Assembly (NCBI RefSeq): GCF_001310975.1
Contig: NZ_BAZY01000003.1
Span: forward strand, 62,001-126,000
Length of the DNA stretch: 64,000 bases
Reading direction: 5' to 3'
From: Thermoanaerobacter thermocopriae JCM 7501
GTDB lineage: Bacteria; Bacillota; Thermoanaerobacteria; Thermoanaerobacterales; Thermoanaerobacteraceae
Part shown: piece after piece, positions 18,406-28,261 of the stretch
How the letters are laid out: every line of letters starts with the position of its first letter
Position numbering within the stretch: position 1 is the stretch's first letter
Position numbers and translations under genes: made by a program
The notes under the pieces: generated by a model
The model's database searches: none
Told to the model about the DNA's origin: nothing
The model's input: the letters and a program-made list of their open reading frames with translations, nothing else

Positions 18406-21400
18406 TAAATAGTTATCCTCTTTTCAAGGTCTATTTCTGGATACATTTCTTTCACAATCACCTCAATCTCTTTAGCCTCTTGATACTTCCCTTCACTTTT
18501 GTATATTTTATATGCCAGTACATAATTGTCCAGATCCATTCTACTTAAATTTAAAGCATTTGAAATCAAAGAGAGAGCTTCTTCATACATCCCTTGCTCC
18601 AACGCCCTTTCTGCAAGATACCTGTATACTTCAGGATTTTGGCTGTTTAAATTAGCTGATCTTATATACGCTTCAAGAGCTAAATCTTTTAATCCATATT
18701 TTATCATGAGTTGGCCGTATCTTTCATAGTCTTCTTTCCCAAAGCTGTTCACATACAATCTAAGTATCTCATTATATAAATCAAATTGTTGCAACTTAAT
18801 CAGCACATCCAATAAGTTGAAAAAACTATCTTTTATTTCATCAAATTTTGCCTTCATTTCTCCTACTATAGTCATATATAATTTTCTATCAGAAGTATTA
18901 GAAATTTCCCATAAGACTTCTTTAGCTTTGTCTATTTCATTTAATATTATATAGCACAAGGCTTTGTAATAATTTGCTTCTTCTTTTGCTTTTCCGTACT
19001 CCATATTTAGATGTTTTAGAGCTTTTTCCCAGTCTTTAAGCCCCATATATGCAATTCCTCTTAGAGTGTTTAAACCTTCTAAATCTATGTTTATATTATC
19101 AAGATATTTCTTTGCAAATTCAAACTCTCCTCTATTCATATAAAGTCTTGCCAATATGGCATTATTTACAGGGGAGCTACTATCTGTATACTTGTCAAAA
19201 AAAGCATATACATCTTCTGGTTTTTCGTTTTTTATAAATAAATCAAAAAGTTTTATGAAAACCTCTTGAAAATTAGGATTTTCTTTCAAAATTTCTATAT
19301 ATTCTTTGACAGCATCATTTAGGCGATTTAATTTCTCATTGCAAAGAGCTATCATGTACCTTGCCCTATAGCTTCCCGTTCCTCCCATTGTAATAAACAT
19401 TCCATCGTATTCTCCGATAGCAAGACATTCATTAAACACTTCTATAGCTCTTTCATATCTTTTTTGGTCTATATATAACATACCTTCTAAAAATGCAAAA
19501 TCCGGAACATCAATATAATAATCTTTTGCATCTTTTATAATTTTTAACGCAGTATTGTAGTCCTTTAATGCTATGTAACAACCAATAAGGTATCTTAACA
19601 ATCTGGTAGCAGTAGGAACTCTGACATCCATCCCTTTTGTTGCGATAAGAAGATGTTTAAGTGCTTTATTATAATCTCCTATGTTAAAATATTCTACTGC
19701 CAAATTGGCATGCTGAAACTTGTCATCAGGATGTTTTTCTAAATATTTCGAAATGAGTTTAATATATCTTTTGCTTTTATTTTTCTCTGCTCTTGTTTCC
19801 GATAAATATCCATAGTGCAATATAGTAACATCGGCTTTTTTCGCTACAGGAGGCCTGTTATTTTCTACATTTCTTAAATTTTCATGCACAGGATAAATGT
19901 ATTTAAGTTTGCCATTGTTTTTAAACAACCTATAATTGTAGTTAATTTCTGTAAGACCACTATTCACACTGCTGCCGCTATAATTTACAAACCTAAATAA
20001 ATAAGCTTCCACTGCATCGTCATTAAGTAAAGGCCTGATTTTATCTACATCATCTTTCTTAATCTCTTCATCAGCATCCAAAAACAATATCCAATCGCCA
20101 GTAGCATTTTCTATTGCTATATTTCTCGCCTTGCTAAAATCATCTTCCCACTTCGCGTGTATGACTTTTGCCCCAAAGCTTTTCGCAATCTCTACTGTCT
20201 TATCCTTTGAACCAGTATCAACAACAACTATTTCATCGACTATATCCTTAACACTTCCTATACAACGAGCTATGTTTTTCTCTTCGTCTCTAGTAATTAG
20301 ACAAAGAGAAAGGGTCACTTTTTTCTTTTGAGACGCTACAATAACATACTGGTATGTATTACCTTCTATTTTATAGTTATTTGAGTAACCTAATATTTTT
20401 GCAATATTATCTAAATAATTTAATAATGTTACTTCACGGGAAGATTCTATATTCCCCTCTAATCTCGTAACATCTATTATATCGAACCCAGCACTTTTAA
20501 ATAGATTTTCTATTGTGCTATACGAAAAAAATCTAAGATGGGTTTTATCGAGTAAACCAGAATTTTCATATTCCCAATTACCAGCCAACAAACGTTTTAA
20601 TATACTGATATGGTTTATGTTAGGAATAGAAGCAATTATTTGTCCATTTTTTTTCAATACTCTTTTAAGTTCATTAATTACTTCCCATGGATTATATAAA
20701 TGTTCTAAAACATCACCAAAAATTACCACGTCATAGTAATTTTCTGGTAATTCTGTAATCACATCTTCTACAGCACCTGAATATACTTTATCCAATACCT
20801 TATCAGCAATTTTTGCTACATCTTTGTTGATTTCGATACCATGAACTTCTATATTATAGCGATTTTTTAATTCAAGTCCCAAAGCTCCCATAGCACATCC
20901 TACATCTAATACATGCTTAGCTGTGGTAGGAATTCTTAATAATATATGCGGGTTGTAATTTATATAGTAAAAAACATCAAATCCCCATTTTTTAACAAAA
21001 TAGTTCCTATTTTGTAACATAATTTTGCCATAATCAAAATTGCTGTTTTTAAATGTGACACTGCCAAAATGATAGATAAACGTAGACTCTAACATATAAA
21101 GGTTTTTACCATTTAAAATCGTTCGTAAACACAAATCATCATCTTCATAATTACCTATACCAAAATTCTCGTCAAACAATCCAATTTTTTCTATTAATTG
21201 CTTCCTCATAGCCATGCAAAATCCTACTAGCCTCAATACTTTCCTATATTTGGGGGTACTGGTATTATAACTATTAGCAAATTTATGAATATCATCTATC
21301 GTCTTTAATTCTACATTAATTTTTTGATGTCCAGAGATATTATTAGTTACTGGACCAACTATGCCCGCATCTTCGTGTGAATTTAAAAAGTCAACCATAT

Positions 21401-21698
21401 TTTTTAGCCAATTTTTTGTTACAATTGTATCATTATTCAGTAATACAATATATTCCCCTTTAGACGCCTTAATGCCTTGATTGCAGCCTGTTGCAAAACC
21501 CATATTTCTATCATTTTCTATTAGCAATATATCACGTTGCTTTTTCAACCATTCAACTGTTCCATCCGTAGATGCATTGTCAACAACAATAATCTCATGA
21601 GGTACATCCGTATATTGACGTATACTTTCTATGCAAAGTTTGGTATATGCTAATTGATTATGGGTTAAAATTATTATACTACTTAAATTCTTAAGCAT
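18405..21698 (-). CDS. Multidomain glycosyltransferase-methyltransferase-glycosyltransferase-TPR protein
   Basis: 1097 residues with four parts. 5-230: GT2 transferase (IIILTHNQ, EIIVVDNASTDGT, VLLNNDT). About 258-435: SAM methyltransferase (VLDVGCAMGALGLE, GDVLEHLYNPW). About 455-690: second GT2 of the SunS/WaaE type (LCLITRDEEKNIARCI, VVDTGSKDKT, FLDADEE). 690-1097: tandem TPR-like helices. No membrane segment, so cytosolic. Lying next to hag and a CgeB-like transferase, it probably builds and methylates an O-glycan on flagellin, with the TPRs holding the acceptor. Hag chaperone FliS is nearby. The function is inferred from domains and position; chain order and sugars are unknown. Confidence 0.85.
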   Translation of the reverse strand: MLKNLSSIIILTHNQLAYTKLCIESIRQYTDVPHEIIVVDNASTDGTVEWLKKQRDILLIENDRNMGFATGCNQGIKASKGEYIVLLNNDTIVTKNWLKNMVDFLNSHEDAGIVGPVTNNISGHQKINVELKTIDDIHKFANSYNTSTPKYRKVLRLVGFCMAMRKQLIEKIGLFDENFGIGNYEDDDLCLRTILNGKNLYMLESTFIYHFGSVTFKNSNFDYGKIMLQNRNYFVKKWGFDVFYYINYNPHILLRIPTTAKHVLDVGCAMGALGLELKNRYNIEVHGIEINKDVAKIADKVLDKVYSGAVEDVITELPENYYDVVIFGDVLEHLYNPWEVINELKRVLKKNGQIIASIPNINHISILKRLLAGNWEYENSGLLDKTHLRFFSYSTIENLFKSAGFDIIDVTRLEGNIESSREVTLLNYLDNIAKILGYSNNYKIEGNTYQYVIVASQKKKVTLSLCLITRDEEKNIARCIGSVKDIVDEIVVVDTGSKDKTVEIAKSFGAKVIHAKWEDDFSKARNIAIENATGDWILFLDADEEIKKDDVDKIRPLLNDDAVEAYLFRFVNYSGSSVNSGLTEINYNYRLFKNNGKLKYIYPVHENLRNVENNRPPVAKKADVTILHYGYLSETRAEKNKSKRYIKLISKYLEKHPDDKFQHANLAVEYFNIGDYNKALKHLLIATKGMDVRVPTATRLLRYLIGCYIALKDYNTALKIIKDAKDYYIDVPDFAFLEGMLYIDQKRYERAIEVFNECLAIGEYDGMFITMGGTGSYRARYMIALCNEKLNRLNDAVKEYIEILKENPNFQEVFIKLFDLFIKNEKPEDVYAFFDKYTDSSSPVNNAILARLYMNRGEFEFAKKYLDNINIDLEGLNTLRGIAYMGLKDWEKALKHLNMEYGKAKEEANYYKALCYIILNEIDKAKEVLWEISNTSDRKLYMTIVGEMKAKFDEIKDSFFNLLDVLIKLQQFDLYNEILRLYVNSFGKEDYERYGQLMIKYGLKDLALEAYIRSANLNSQNPEVYRYLAERALEQGMYEEALSLISNALNLSRMDLDNYVLAYKIYKSEGKYQEAKEIEVIVKEMYPEIDLEKRITI

Positions 21699-21711
21699 GC
21701 GCTATCTCCCT

Positions 21712-22686
21712 CTATTTGCTATTCTTAATTATATCTAAAACAAATGACAATCTATGTACAAAAAGATGCTCTTTTATTGTTCTCAAATAAGCTTTTTTTG
21801 CAATCTTACTTCTTATATTTTCATTGCCTAGATAATATTCTATCTTATCAATTAAATCTTTTTCGTCATTAAAAACTACAATTTCTTTATCAATTTCATA
21901 AAATTTGTCTAAATCTTCTCGATAATCTACTATTTGGAATCCCCCCGCTAAAGAAATATCAAATATCCTATTATTTGGTGACAAAGCTTTTATTTTATAC
22001 TTATTTAGTTGTCTTAAAGTATCATCATCGTAAGCCCTATGAATATTTAAATTAATTTTTGCATTACTGTAAAACTTTGCAGCATCTTCATCTGAAACAA
22101 CTCCCAAAAAAACATTATTTTTTAAAATATTAAATGACCTAAGTCTATCCCATAATATTCCTATAATTTTGGTATTATACTTTAACAACGTATGTGATAT
22201 TTTATCAATTAGTTCTAGCCTGTTTTTATATCCAGTACCTATTATACAAATATCGCTCTCATATCTCTCATCTTTGCTTATCTTAAACGTGGCCTCATTA
22301 GAACCTAATGGCAAATAATAGGTATGATTAACCATTTTTTTATAAATGTCTATTACGTTTTTTTCAGTATTAAAAATATAATCATAATACGGCGCAACTT
22401 TCAGAGATTGGTCGATATCATAAGGGTCATCGACAATCCATATCCCTAGTTTGTATCCAAGATTTTTAATTTTTTTAACCGTTTCTATATTTAATCGTAC
22501 GCCTAATAATGTAAACACAAAATCAGGATTAAACTCTTGTAATATATTATAAAAACCTGGTTCTTTCGTATTTGTGACATCTATTGCAATTACCTGACAA
22601 TTCAGTTGTAAGAAACCATTGATAATTCCATAATCTAAATTATTGTGTGGCCACCAATGACCAGAATTAATATATAAAATCTTCAT
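21712..22686 (-). CDS. CgeB-like glycosyltransferase (GT-B fold)
   Basis: 324 residues. N-terminal MKILYINSGHWWPH and the later GVVSDEDAAKFYSNAKINLNIHRAY plus RIFDISLAGGFQIVDYREDL match the CgeB/YkvP group of family-1-type glycosyltransferases (spore-maturation and glycan proteins). The C-terminal Rossmann lobe with an EIDKEIVVF segment would bind the nucleotide sugar. It is 13 bp upstream of the multidomain glycosyltransferase in the same unit and about 120 bp downstream of hag, so flagellin glycosylation is the likely role. Confidence 0.75.
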   Translation of the reverse strand: MKILYINSGHWWPHNNLDYGIINGFLQLNCQVIAIDVTNTKEPGFYNILQEFNPDFVFTLLGVRLNIETVKKIKNLGYKLGIWIVDDPYDIDQSLKVAPYYDYIFNTEKNVIDIYKKMVNHTYYLPLGSNEATFKISKDERYESDICIIGTGYKNRLELIDKISHTLLKYNTKIIGILWDRLRSFNILKNNVFLGVVSDEDAAKFYSNAKINLNIHRAYDDDTLRQLNKYKIKALSPNNRIFDISLAGGFQIVDYREDLDKFYEIDKEIVVFNDEKDLIDKIEYYLGNENIRSKIAKKAYLRTIKEHLFVHRLSFVLDIIKNSK

Positions 22687-22784
22687 AAATTTTTTAATCC
22701 TCCATTTTTAAATTAGCACCCATTAAGTATATCAGCATTATTTATGACAAACTTAAGTTAAATACCTTCTCAATTAAACTTCAA

Positions 22785-22801
22785 GGGAGGCCTTGCCTCC
22801 C
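22785..22801 (-). terminator. Terminator of the flagellin gene
   Basis: GGGAGGC (22785-22791) pairs with GCCTCCC (22795-22801), 8 bp beyond the flagellin stop at 22809. It lets the abundant hag message end before the glycosyltransferase genes. Confidence 0.75.
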
Positions 22802-22808
22802 CTTTAAA

Positions 22809-23639
22809 TTATCTTAGTAATTGCAATACTGTCTGTGGTTGTTGATTTGCCTGCGCTAGCATTGCTGTTGCTGCTTGCTGGAGTATGTTGTTCTTTGTAA
22901 ATTCCATCATTTCTTTTGCCATGTCTACATCTCTAATACGTGATTCAGCTGCTGTCAAATTCTCTGCTGCAACACCCAAATTGTTAATTGTGTGCTCTAA
23001 ACGATTCTGAACAGCACCAAGGTCTGCTCTTTGTTGTGATACAGCATTTATCGCGCTATCAATTGTTGTTAACCATGCAGCTATATCTGAAGAAGATAAA
23101 CCAGACGTTGAGACATCAAGAGCATCAACACCTAAGGTAGTACTATCCATTTTTCCTATTGTCAAAGTTATATTTTGTGCAGCATTAGCTCCTATTTGGA
23201 ATGTCACTCCGGTTGTAGATAAGCTACCATCTAAGAGCTTTCTAGTATTGAACTCGGTTGTTGAAGCTATTCTATCAATTTCTTTCTTCAACTGATCTAT
23301 TTCTTTCTGTATATTAGCTCTATCTACATCTGTATTTGTGTCATTTGCTGCCTGTACTACCAGTTCTCGCATTCTCTGGAGTATTGCGTGAGTTTCATTT
23401 AATGCACCTTCAGCTGTCTGAATAAGCGATATACCGTCTTGAGCATTTCTTTGAGCTTGATTTAAACCAGCTATTTGCCCTCTCATTTTTTCTGAAATTG
23501 CAAGACCTGCTGCGTCGTCACCTGCTCTATTGATTCTGTAACCTGATGAAAGTTTTTCCAATGCTTTTTGGGTATTAATATTGTTAATTGAAAGTGCTCT
23601 CCATGCGTTTAACGCACTTAAGTTGTGGTTGATAATCAT
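22809..23639 (-). CDS. hag: Flagellin
   Basis: 276 residues with the two conserved flagellin ends: N-terminal MIINHNLSALNAWRALS with SSGYRINRAGDDAAGLAIS, and C-terminal ESRIRDVDMAKEMMEFTK ending in QQPQTVLQLLR. The central variable part is short (about 60 residues, Ser/Thr-rich: STTGVTFQIGAN, SGLSSSDIAAW), like Bacillus Hag, so surface domain D2/D3 is minimal. It forms the filament after export. AAGGAGGAAGG precedes the ATG. Expression is probably controlled by sigma-28 and by CsrA binding to the leader. Confidence 0.97.
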   Translation of the reverse strand: MIINHNLSALNAWRALSINNINTQKALEKLSSGYRINRAGDDAAGLAISEKMRGQIAGLNQAQRNAQDGISLIQTAEGALNETHAILQRMRELVVQAANDTNTDVDRANIQKEIDQLKKEIDRIASTTEFNTRKLLDGSLSTTGVTFQIGANAAQNITLTIGKMDSTTLGVDALDVSTSGLSSSDIAAWLTTIDSAINAVSQQRADLGAVQNRLEHTINNLGVAAENLTAAESRIRDVDMAKEMMEFTKNNILQQAATAMLAQANQQPQTVLQLLR

Positions 23640-23642
23640 TTT

Positions 23643-23681
23643 ACCTTCCTCCTTGAACTTTTTTATTTGGCATCCCTGCCA
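23643..23681 (-). promoter_or_regulatory. CsrA-binding leader hairpin and Shine-Dalgarno of hag
   Basis: On the minus strand the hag leader has a perfect 5-bp hairpin TGGCA-GGGA-TGCCA (23681-23668) that displays GGA in its loop, followed 13-14 nt later by AAGGAGGAAGG (23653-23643) with two more GGA triplets. In Bacillus subtilis CsrA blocks hag translation by binding one upstream hairpin site plus the ribosome site; the layout here is the same. Binding itself is inferred. Confidence 0.75.
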
Positions 23682-23705
23682 TGGTTTTAAAAGATTTCAA
23701 GACTC

Positions 23706-23721
23706 ACAGTTGGCCAACTGT
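23706..23721. repeat. 16-bp perfect palindrome in the hag leader
   Basis: ACAGTTGGCCAACTGT is its own reverse complement and lies between the sigma-28 promoter and the CsrA hairpin. It may form a stabilising 5' stem in the mRNA or be a protein site. Confidence 0.6.
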
Positions 23722-23744
23722 TTTATCTTTTGTTTTCACTATAT

Positions 23745-23771
23745 ATATCGATATAATTTTCATTTACTTTA
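23745..23771 (-). promoter_or_regulatory. Sigma-28 promoter of the flagellin gene
   Basis: TAAA (23771-23768), 15 bp, ATCGATAT (23752-23745) on the minus strand. It begins inside the csrA stop region, so hag has its own promoter separate from csrA-fliW. The leader would be about 100 nt. Confidence 0.85.
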
Positions 23772-23996
23772 GTGTTTTTTAATAAAATTTTCTAATTGGC
23801 TCAAAGCCTCTTTGTCTACAGTTGCTGCTTTTAAATTCTCGTCTTTGATTTCTACAAGCTCTTTTCTTAAAACAGATATGTTTTTTGGCGCAGTAATCCC
23901 CAGTTTTATTTGGCCATCCTCAATCTCTAATATTTTGATTTCTATATCTTCCCCTATAATTATGGCTTGACCTACTTTACGCGTTAGAATAAGCAT
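23769..23996 (-). CDS. csrA: Carbon storage regulator CsrA
   Basis: 75 residues: [22 protein letters not shown] is the canonical CsrA beta-strand start and [21 protein letters not shown] the RNA-binding face, including the conserved Arg before the helix. The dimer binds GGA motifs in mRNA. It overlaps the 3' end of fliW by 20 bp (translational coupling) and precedes hag, its expected target. Confidence 0.95.
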   Translation of the reverse strand: MLILTRKVGQAIIIGEDIEIKILEIEDGQIKLGITAPKNISVLRKELVEIKDENLKAATVDKEALSQLENFIKKH

Positions 23997-24429
23997 TTTT
24001 GAGTTCCTCCAATATTGGATGCTTTATTAAGTATTCATCGTTGTCAAGAATAACTTGTTTGCCTTTGTTACTTTTAGCATTTATAATTATAGGAGCTTTT
24101 AGGTTTGCTGTCATTTTTTCTATTTCATCGGGGATTACTACGATTACATATATAAGAAGGTGGTTTTCATCCTCTATTTGAAGAGCTTGTATTAATTCTT
24201 CATCAATTTCAAAGGCATAATTAGGCTTAAATACTCTCGGGTCAATAATTACAAAAGCTATGTCTGTGTTATCAATAGATTGAAGCCACTTAAAAGGCAT
24301 ATTTTCATTGTTGTCAGTAATTATTAAAAAATTGTGTAAGTCTTCAAAACCTGGTATTCCTTCTTCAAAGTAAATTACGTCTTCAGGATTGTATTCTATG
24401 ACGCCAAAGTTTTTTGTATTTATCTGCAT
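23977..24429 (-). CDS. fliW: Flagellar assembly factor FliW
   Basis: 150 residues with the FliW core: [37 protein letters not shown] and [27 protein letters not shown]. FliW binds either flagellin or CsrA; free flagellin releases FliW to CsrA, which shuts off the hag message when subunits accumulate. All three partners are encoded consecutively here. Confidence 0.95.
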   Translation of the reverse strand: MQINTKNFGVIEYNPEDVIYFEEGIPGFEDLHNFLIITDNNENMPFKWLQSIDNTDIAFVIIDPRVFKPNYAFEIDEELIQALQIEDENHLLIYVIVVIPDEIEKMTANLKAPIIINAKSNKGKQVILDNDEYLIKHPILEELKNAYSNA

Positions 24430-24518
24430 ATTGGTTCCTCGCTTTCATATTGGAGTCTTTATAGAGTCTTTCTTTAGGGTATAGTATCCTCCGGCTTAGG
24501 ATGACGTATGATATAAGA

Positions 24519-25076
24519 TCATATCCTTCTATCAAGATTATTTCCTACATATTGTATCTTTATTGATGGATATTGCCTCATATATATATTTACATGTGCC
24601 GGTATCACAGATATTTGAGGCTTATGAGGTATTGCTTTGATTTTTACACCGCCTAACTCCCAATTTATTTTTAAATATCCTTCAAACCATATTTTGGGTC
24701 GTGATTTGGGAATGAGGTCAACATTGAAGTCTATATCCTGAATCAGGGCTTCTTCGCTTAACTTTACAATTGCATCTTGATGGTTTTCTATTGATGCAAG
24801 TATGTCTCCATCTTCAGCAATTTTGCCTATTGCCTCAAGAGCTATTTGTTTACTCCTCTGGGCTTCATCATATACAAGGTCAAAAATACTTTTAAGCCCT
24901 GCTTCATAAAAACACTGATATTGGTCTATATGTACTTGCGGAAGTTTTCTGTCTATTTCCATTTTTGCAGGTATTTGTTTTATTTCAAGGTCTGCTTTTG
25001 GGCTTTGTATAGAAATTTGGGCAGGAGTAGTGTCTATACCTATCCTGCCAAAAGTTTGATTTATCACTATATTCAT
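24519..25076 (-). CDS. DUF6470-type flagellar-operon protein
   Basis: 185 residues without signal peptide or membrane segment. The N-terminal half has short beta strands with PAQISIQSPKADLEI and MEIDRKLPQVHID repeats; the centre is a helix (EAQRSKQIALEAIGKIAEDGD); the end returns to beta (PHKPQISVIPAHVNI). Proteins of this kind are found between flgL and fliW in Bacillus-type flagellar operons (YviE-like). No function is established. Confidence 0.75.
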   Translation of the reverse strand: MNIVINQTFGRIGIDTTPAQISIQSPKADLEIKQIPAKMEIDRKLPQVHIDQYQCFYEAGLKSIFDLVYDEAQRSKQIALEAIGKIAEDGDILASIENHQDAIVKLSEEALIQDIDFNVDLIPKSRPKIWFEGYLKINWELGGVKIKAIPHKPQISVIPAHVNIYMRQYPSIKIQYVGNNLDRRI

Positions 25077-25080
25077 ATTA

Positions 25081-25969
25081 TCACCTTAAAAAGTCTATAA
25101 GACTAGGTTGCATAATACGAGCTCCCGCAGCTAGTGATGCTCTATATACATTTTCATCCATTTTGAGATTTGTAATAACTTGTGCCAAATCTGCATCTTC
25201 ATTTTTCGAAAGAAGAACTGTAAAATTGTAGTTATCATCTTGGAGCCTGTTTTTTATAAGGTCAACCCTGTTTGATTTTGCACCAACTTCTGCTCTTACT
25301 GCCAGTACATTTTCTAGTTGTCTATCCACATCAGCTATTAAATTGCTTACAGCCTGATGATCTCCATTTTCTAAAGCAGATTTTAAATCGTCCATCATTT
25401 GAAGAAGCCTAGATGCCCCTCCTACTACATCAAAAAGCCTACTGCCTGGCACGTTTACAGCTATTTTATTACCACCGGGCCCTATCTCAAACTCTATAAA
25501 ATTGTCATCACCGCTGTAGCCATTGGCAGTCTCACTAAAAGGAGCTTTATCGGTTCTAAAGCCTGCAAATATATACCTTCCATTGTATTGTGTATTCCCT
25601 ACCTGTATCATTTGGGCTTTTAACTGCTTTATCTCTTCAGCTATTTTTTGCATATCTGCCTGTGTTAAAGTACCATTGGCACCCTCAACTGCTAATTCTC
25701 TCGTACGCTGTAATAAGTCTCCTAACTGGCCTAAAGCAGTATCAGTTATGTTCAACCAAGACTGGACTTCATCAGCATTTTTAGTATAAGCATCATTTCT
25801 TGCCATATCTGTTCGAATGCGCAGGCTTGTAGCTACTGCTACAGGGTCATCAGAAGGCCTTGATATTTTCTTGCCTGTAGATAACATATTTTGATTTTTT
25901 TGTAACTTTTCAAGCTATTGTGATAATTGTTCAAAAATTTGTTATAAGCATACCATCAGTAACTCTCAC
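25081..25969 (-). CDS. flgL: Flagellar hook-associated protein 3 FlgL, two frameshifts near the start
   Basis: The long frame starts at MLSTGKKISRPSDDPVAVA, but upstream codons supply the expected N-terminus: GTG at 25969 giving MRVTDGMLITNF, then LNNYHNSLKSYKKI, then NMLSTGKK. Breaks: A5 run at 25933-25937 and T4 run at 25889-25892, each one base short. The C-terminus LKMDENVYRASLAAGARIMQPSL is the second flagellin-like helix. Restored length is about 296. FlgL joins the hook-filament junction above FlgK. Confidence 0.9.
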
Positions 25970-25985
25970 TTTTTACACCCGCCTT

Positions 25986-27427
25986 TTATCTTCCTACAAT
26001 CCCCATTTTGTTTATAAGAGTATCTAATAGTTCATCAATGGCTGTGATCATTCTTGCAGAAGCAGCATAGGATTTTTGATACTTTAACATGTTTGTCATC
26101 TCTTCGTCTAAGGATACACCAGATATTGATTGTCTGTTTAAATCAATTTGTTTTATCATGAATTCCTGATTTTTTTGCATTAAGTTTGCTTGCTCCGCAT
26201 CCACTCCAAGATTTGAGATTAAAGACCTTGCAAAGTCGTCAAAAGTAGCACCATCCAGTTCTGAAATGGCTTGGTCTCTTAATGCGATAAGTTTTAAAGC
26301 ATTTGTATTATCACCCGGAAGGGTAGCATCACTCGATGCTGCAGCAATTTTTTGAAGTCCATCGTCTGCAAGAATATGTGAACTAACTTTAATCAACTGA
26401 GCATACTGAACTGTAGAATCATATGGAGTAGTAAAATCAGTGAAAAGTGGAATGCCTGTAGAGCCGTCAAGGCCATAACCTGATTTATGTACTTCATTTA
26501 TCGCTTGTGCCATACTATATGCTAGTTTATTCCATTCATTTATATAATAGGGAACTCCCTTCACTCCGTTGGTGCCATCTCCATCTCTCATATCAAGTAA
26601 GCCTTTTAACACACCACTTGAAGGATTTACAGGCGTCCCTGTTAAATCCCATACTACTTCTCCGGTATTATTAAGACTCATTGTAAAAGCAGTTGACCCA
26701 GCCACTAAAGCTTGTCCCGCTATGTCAATTCTGAAATTTCCATTGGAGTCTTCATATGTAGTAATATTGACAAGTTTAGAAAGTTGATCAACAAGAAGAT
26801 TTCTCTGGTCTCTCAAATCATTTGCTGTTTGTCCGGTAAGTTCGAATCTATATATTTCATTATTTAATTTACTTATTCTCTCAGCATAAGAATTTATCTC
26901 TGCAATTCTACTTTGTATGGTGGAATTTAATTCGTTTAATTTATCATAAAGATGCTGATATACAGTATTAAAAGTATCAGCAAGAGCAATAGCTCGCTCT
27001 CTGACTTCTGCTCTTACTGTCAAACTTTCTGGATTCTTGGATAGCTCTTGAAGAGAATTAAAAAAGTTATTAAGCACTGTATTTATTCCACTATCCGAAG
27101 GTTCGTTAAATATATTTTCAATCGCTGCCAAGACTTGAGCTTTTGTTTCCCATTCACCCAAAAATTTATTTTCCCTTCTGTATTGATTGTCTAAAAATTG
27201 GTCACGAATTTGCCTTATATCCTGTATTTTTACCCCTTCTCCTATCGCCTTTCCCCACTGGTCATACATGCCAAAAGTAGTGGTGGGGCAATTGAGACCA
27301 TGTCTACTACTTGACGAGTATACCCAGGTGTATTAGCATTAGCAATATTGTGTCCAGTAACATCCAAAGCCTTTTGGCTTACAAATAATCCTGTCTTTGC
27401 TATTTCTAATCCTTGAAAAGTTGACAT
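25986..27427 (-). CDS. flgK: Flagellar hook-associated protein 1 FlgK, one frameshift
   Basis: Start at 27427 (MSTFQGLEIAKTGLFVSQKALDV), chosen because AGGGGG sits 6 nt before it. NTPGYTRQVVDM follows, then a break in the G4 run at 27285-27288 (restored: SIAPPTTFGMYDQWGKAIG) into the long second frame. Its C-terminus ISGVSLDEEMTNMLKYQKSYAASARMI is the typical FlgK end. Restored length is about 480. It is the first junction protein on the hook. Confidence 0.93.
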
Positions 27428-27437
27428 TTTCATCCCC

Positions 27438-27913
27438 CTATGCCTTTTTGTCAATTAGGCTGGTGTATTTTTTCATATTACCATTATTCCCATAAACACC
27501 ATCATTACTTTCTAAGGCATTTGATATTGTTTGAATAGAATAATTTACATATTCTAACGCTTGCTCAATTAAAGCAGCATTTAATTTATTTCTTTCTTCA
27601 AGCTCTTTTAAAATATTAGTCAGATTATATTTGATATCTTTTAAATTTTCTGCTTCTTCTGAAGAAACAGATTCTATGACATCAGTTATTGTCATTTTGC
27701 CTTCTATATCAACTTTCTCCAGTATGTCCTCTCTTTGTCCTTCTAATTCCATAAGTTTTTTTACAAGTTGCTTCTCCATCTGTACTATTTTATCTAATTC
27801 TTTTATTTTTCCCGCAATTATAACATCAGTTTTTTTATTGCTAAGTCCAATAAAACTTTATAAATTTCCGTTTCTCCCCTCAATACCTCTATAAGCTTTT
27901 GGCTGTTAGCCAT
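27438..27913 (-). CDS. flgN: Flagellar chaperone FlgN, one frameshift
   Basis: MANSQKLIEVLRGETEIYKVLLDLAIKK opens the gene at 27913 with AAGGA upstream. The T7 run at 27830-27836 is one base short; restored reading continues TDVIIAGKIKELDKIV into the long coiled-coil frame, ending NMKKYTSLIDKKA. About 158 residues in total, all helical. Its place between flgM and flgK fits FlgN, which delivers FlgK and FlgL to the export gate. Confidence 0.8.
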
Positions 27914-27929
27914 TGCCAGCACATCCTTT

Positions 27930-28205
27930 TTAAATTTTTTTATTCAACAATATTCCTTTCAGAATAGCATCAGCTACATCTTCAGCTTTTACATTGTAAG
28001 TCCCAGCATTTAGCATTGCCTTTATGTTTTCAATCTTTTGATTCTTTATTTTTTCAAACTCATTTGAGCTTTGTGCAAGTTTAATTGCCTCTTCTGATAT
28101 CTCAATTTTATCCTTCATCTGCGTTTTTTTATTACTAACTTTTTCAACAGAATCTACTCTATAAATTGACATTACTTTTTCAATGTTATTGTTATAAATT
28201 TTCAT
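27930..28205 (-). CDS. flgM: Anti-sigma-28 factor FlgM
   Basis: Start taken at the ATG at 28205 (GGGGGTG 6 nt before it) rather than the GTG three codons earlier. About 91 residues: disordered polar N-terminus, then the FlgM block MKDKIEISEEAIKLAQ and NIKAMLNAGTYNVKAEDVADAIL. It holds sigma-28 inactive until exported through the finished hook. A sigma-28 promoter lies directly upstream, forming a feedback loop. Confidence 0.92.
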   Translation of the reverse strand: MKIYNNNIEKVMSIYRVDSVEKVSNKKTQMKDKIEISEEAIKLAQSSNEFEKIKNQKIENIKAMLNAGTYNVKAEDVADAILKGILLNKKI

Positions 28206-28230
28206 TTTTAACACCCCCGTACTACTAGTA

Positions 28231-28257
28231 ATATCGACTTAATAATTTAAAAGTTTA
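28231..28257 (-). promoter_or_regulatory. Sigma-28 promoter of flgM-flgN-flgK-flgL
   Basis: TAAA (28257-28254), 15 bp, GTCGATAT (28238-28231) on the minus strand, some 25 bp before the flgM start. Confidence 0.85.
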
Positions 28258-28261
28258 ATAT

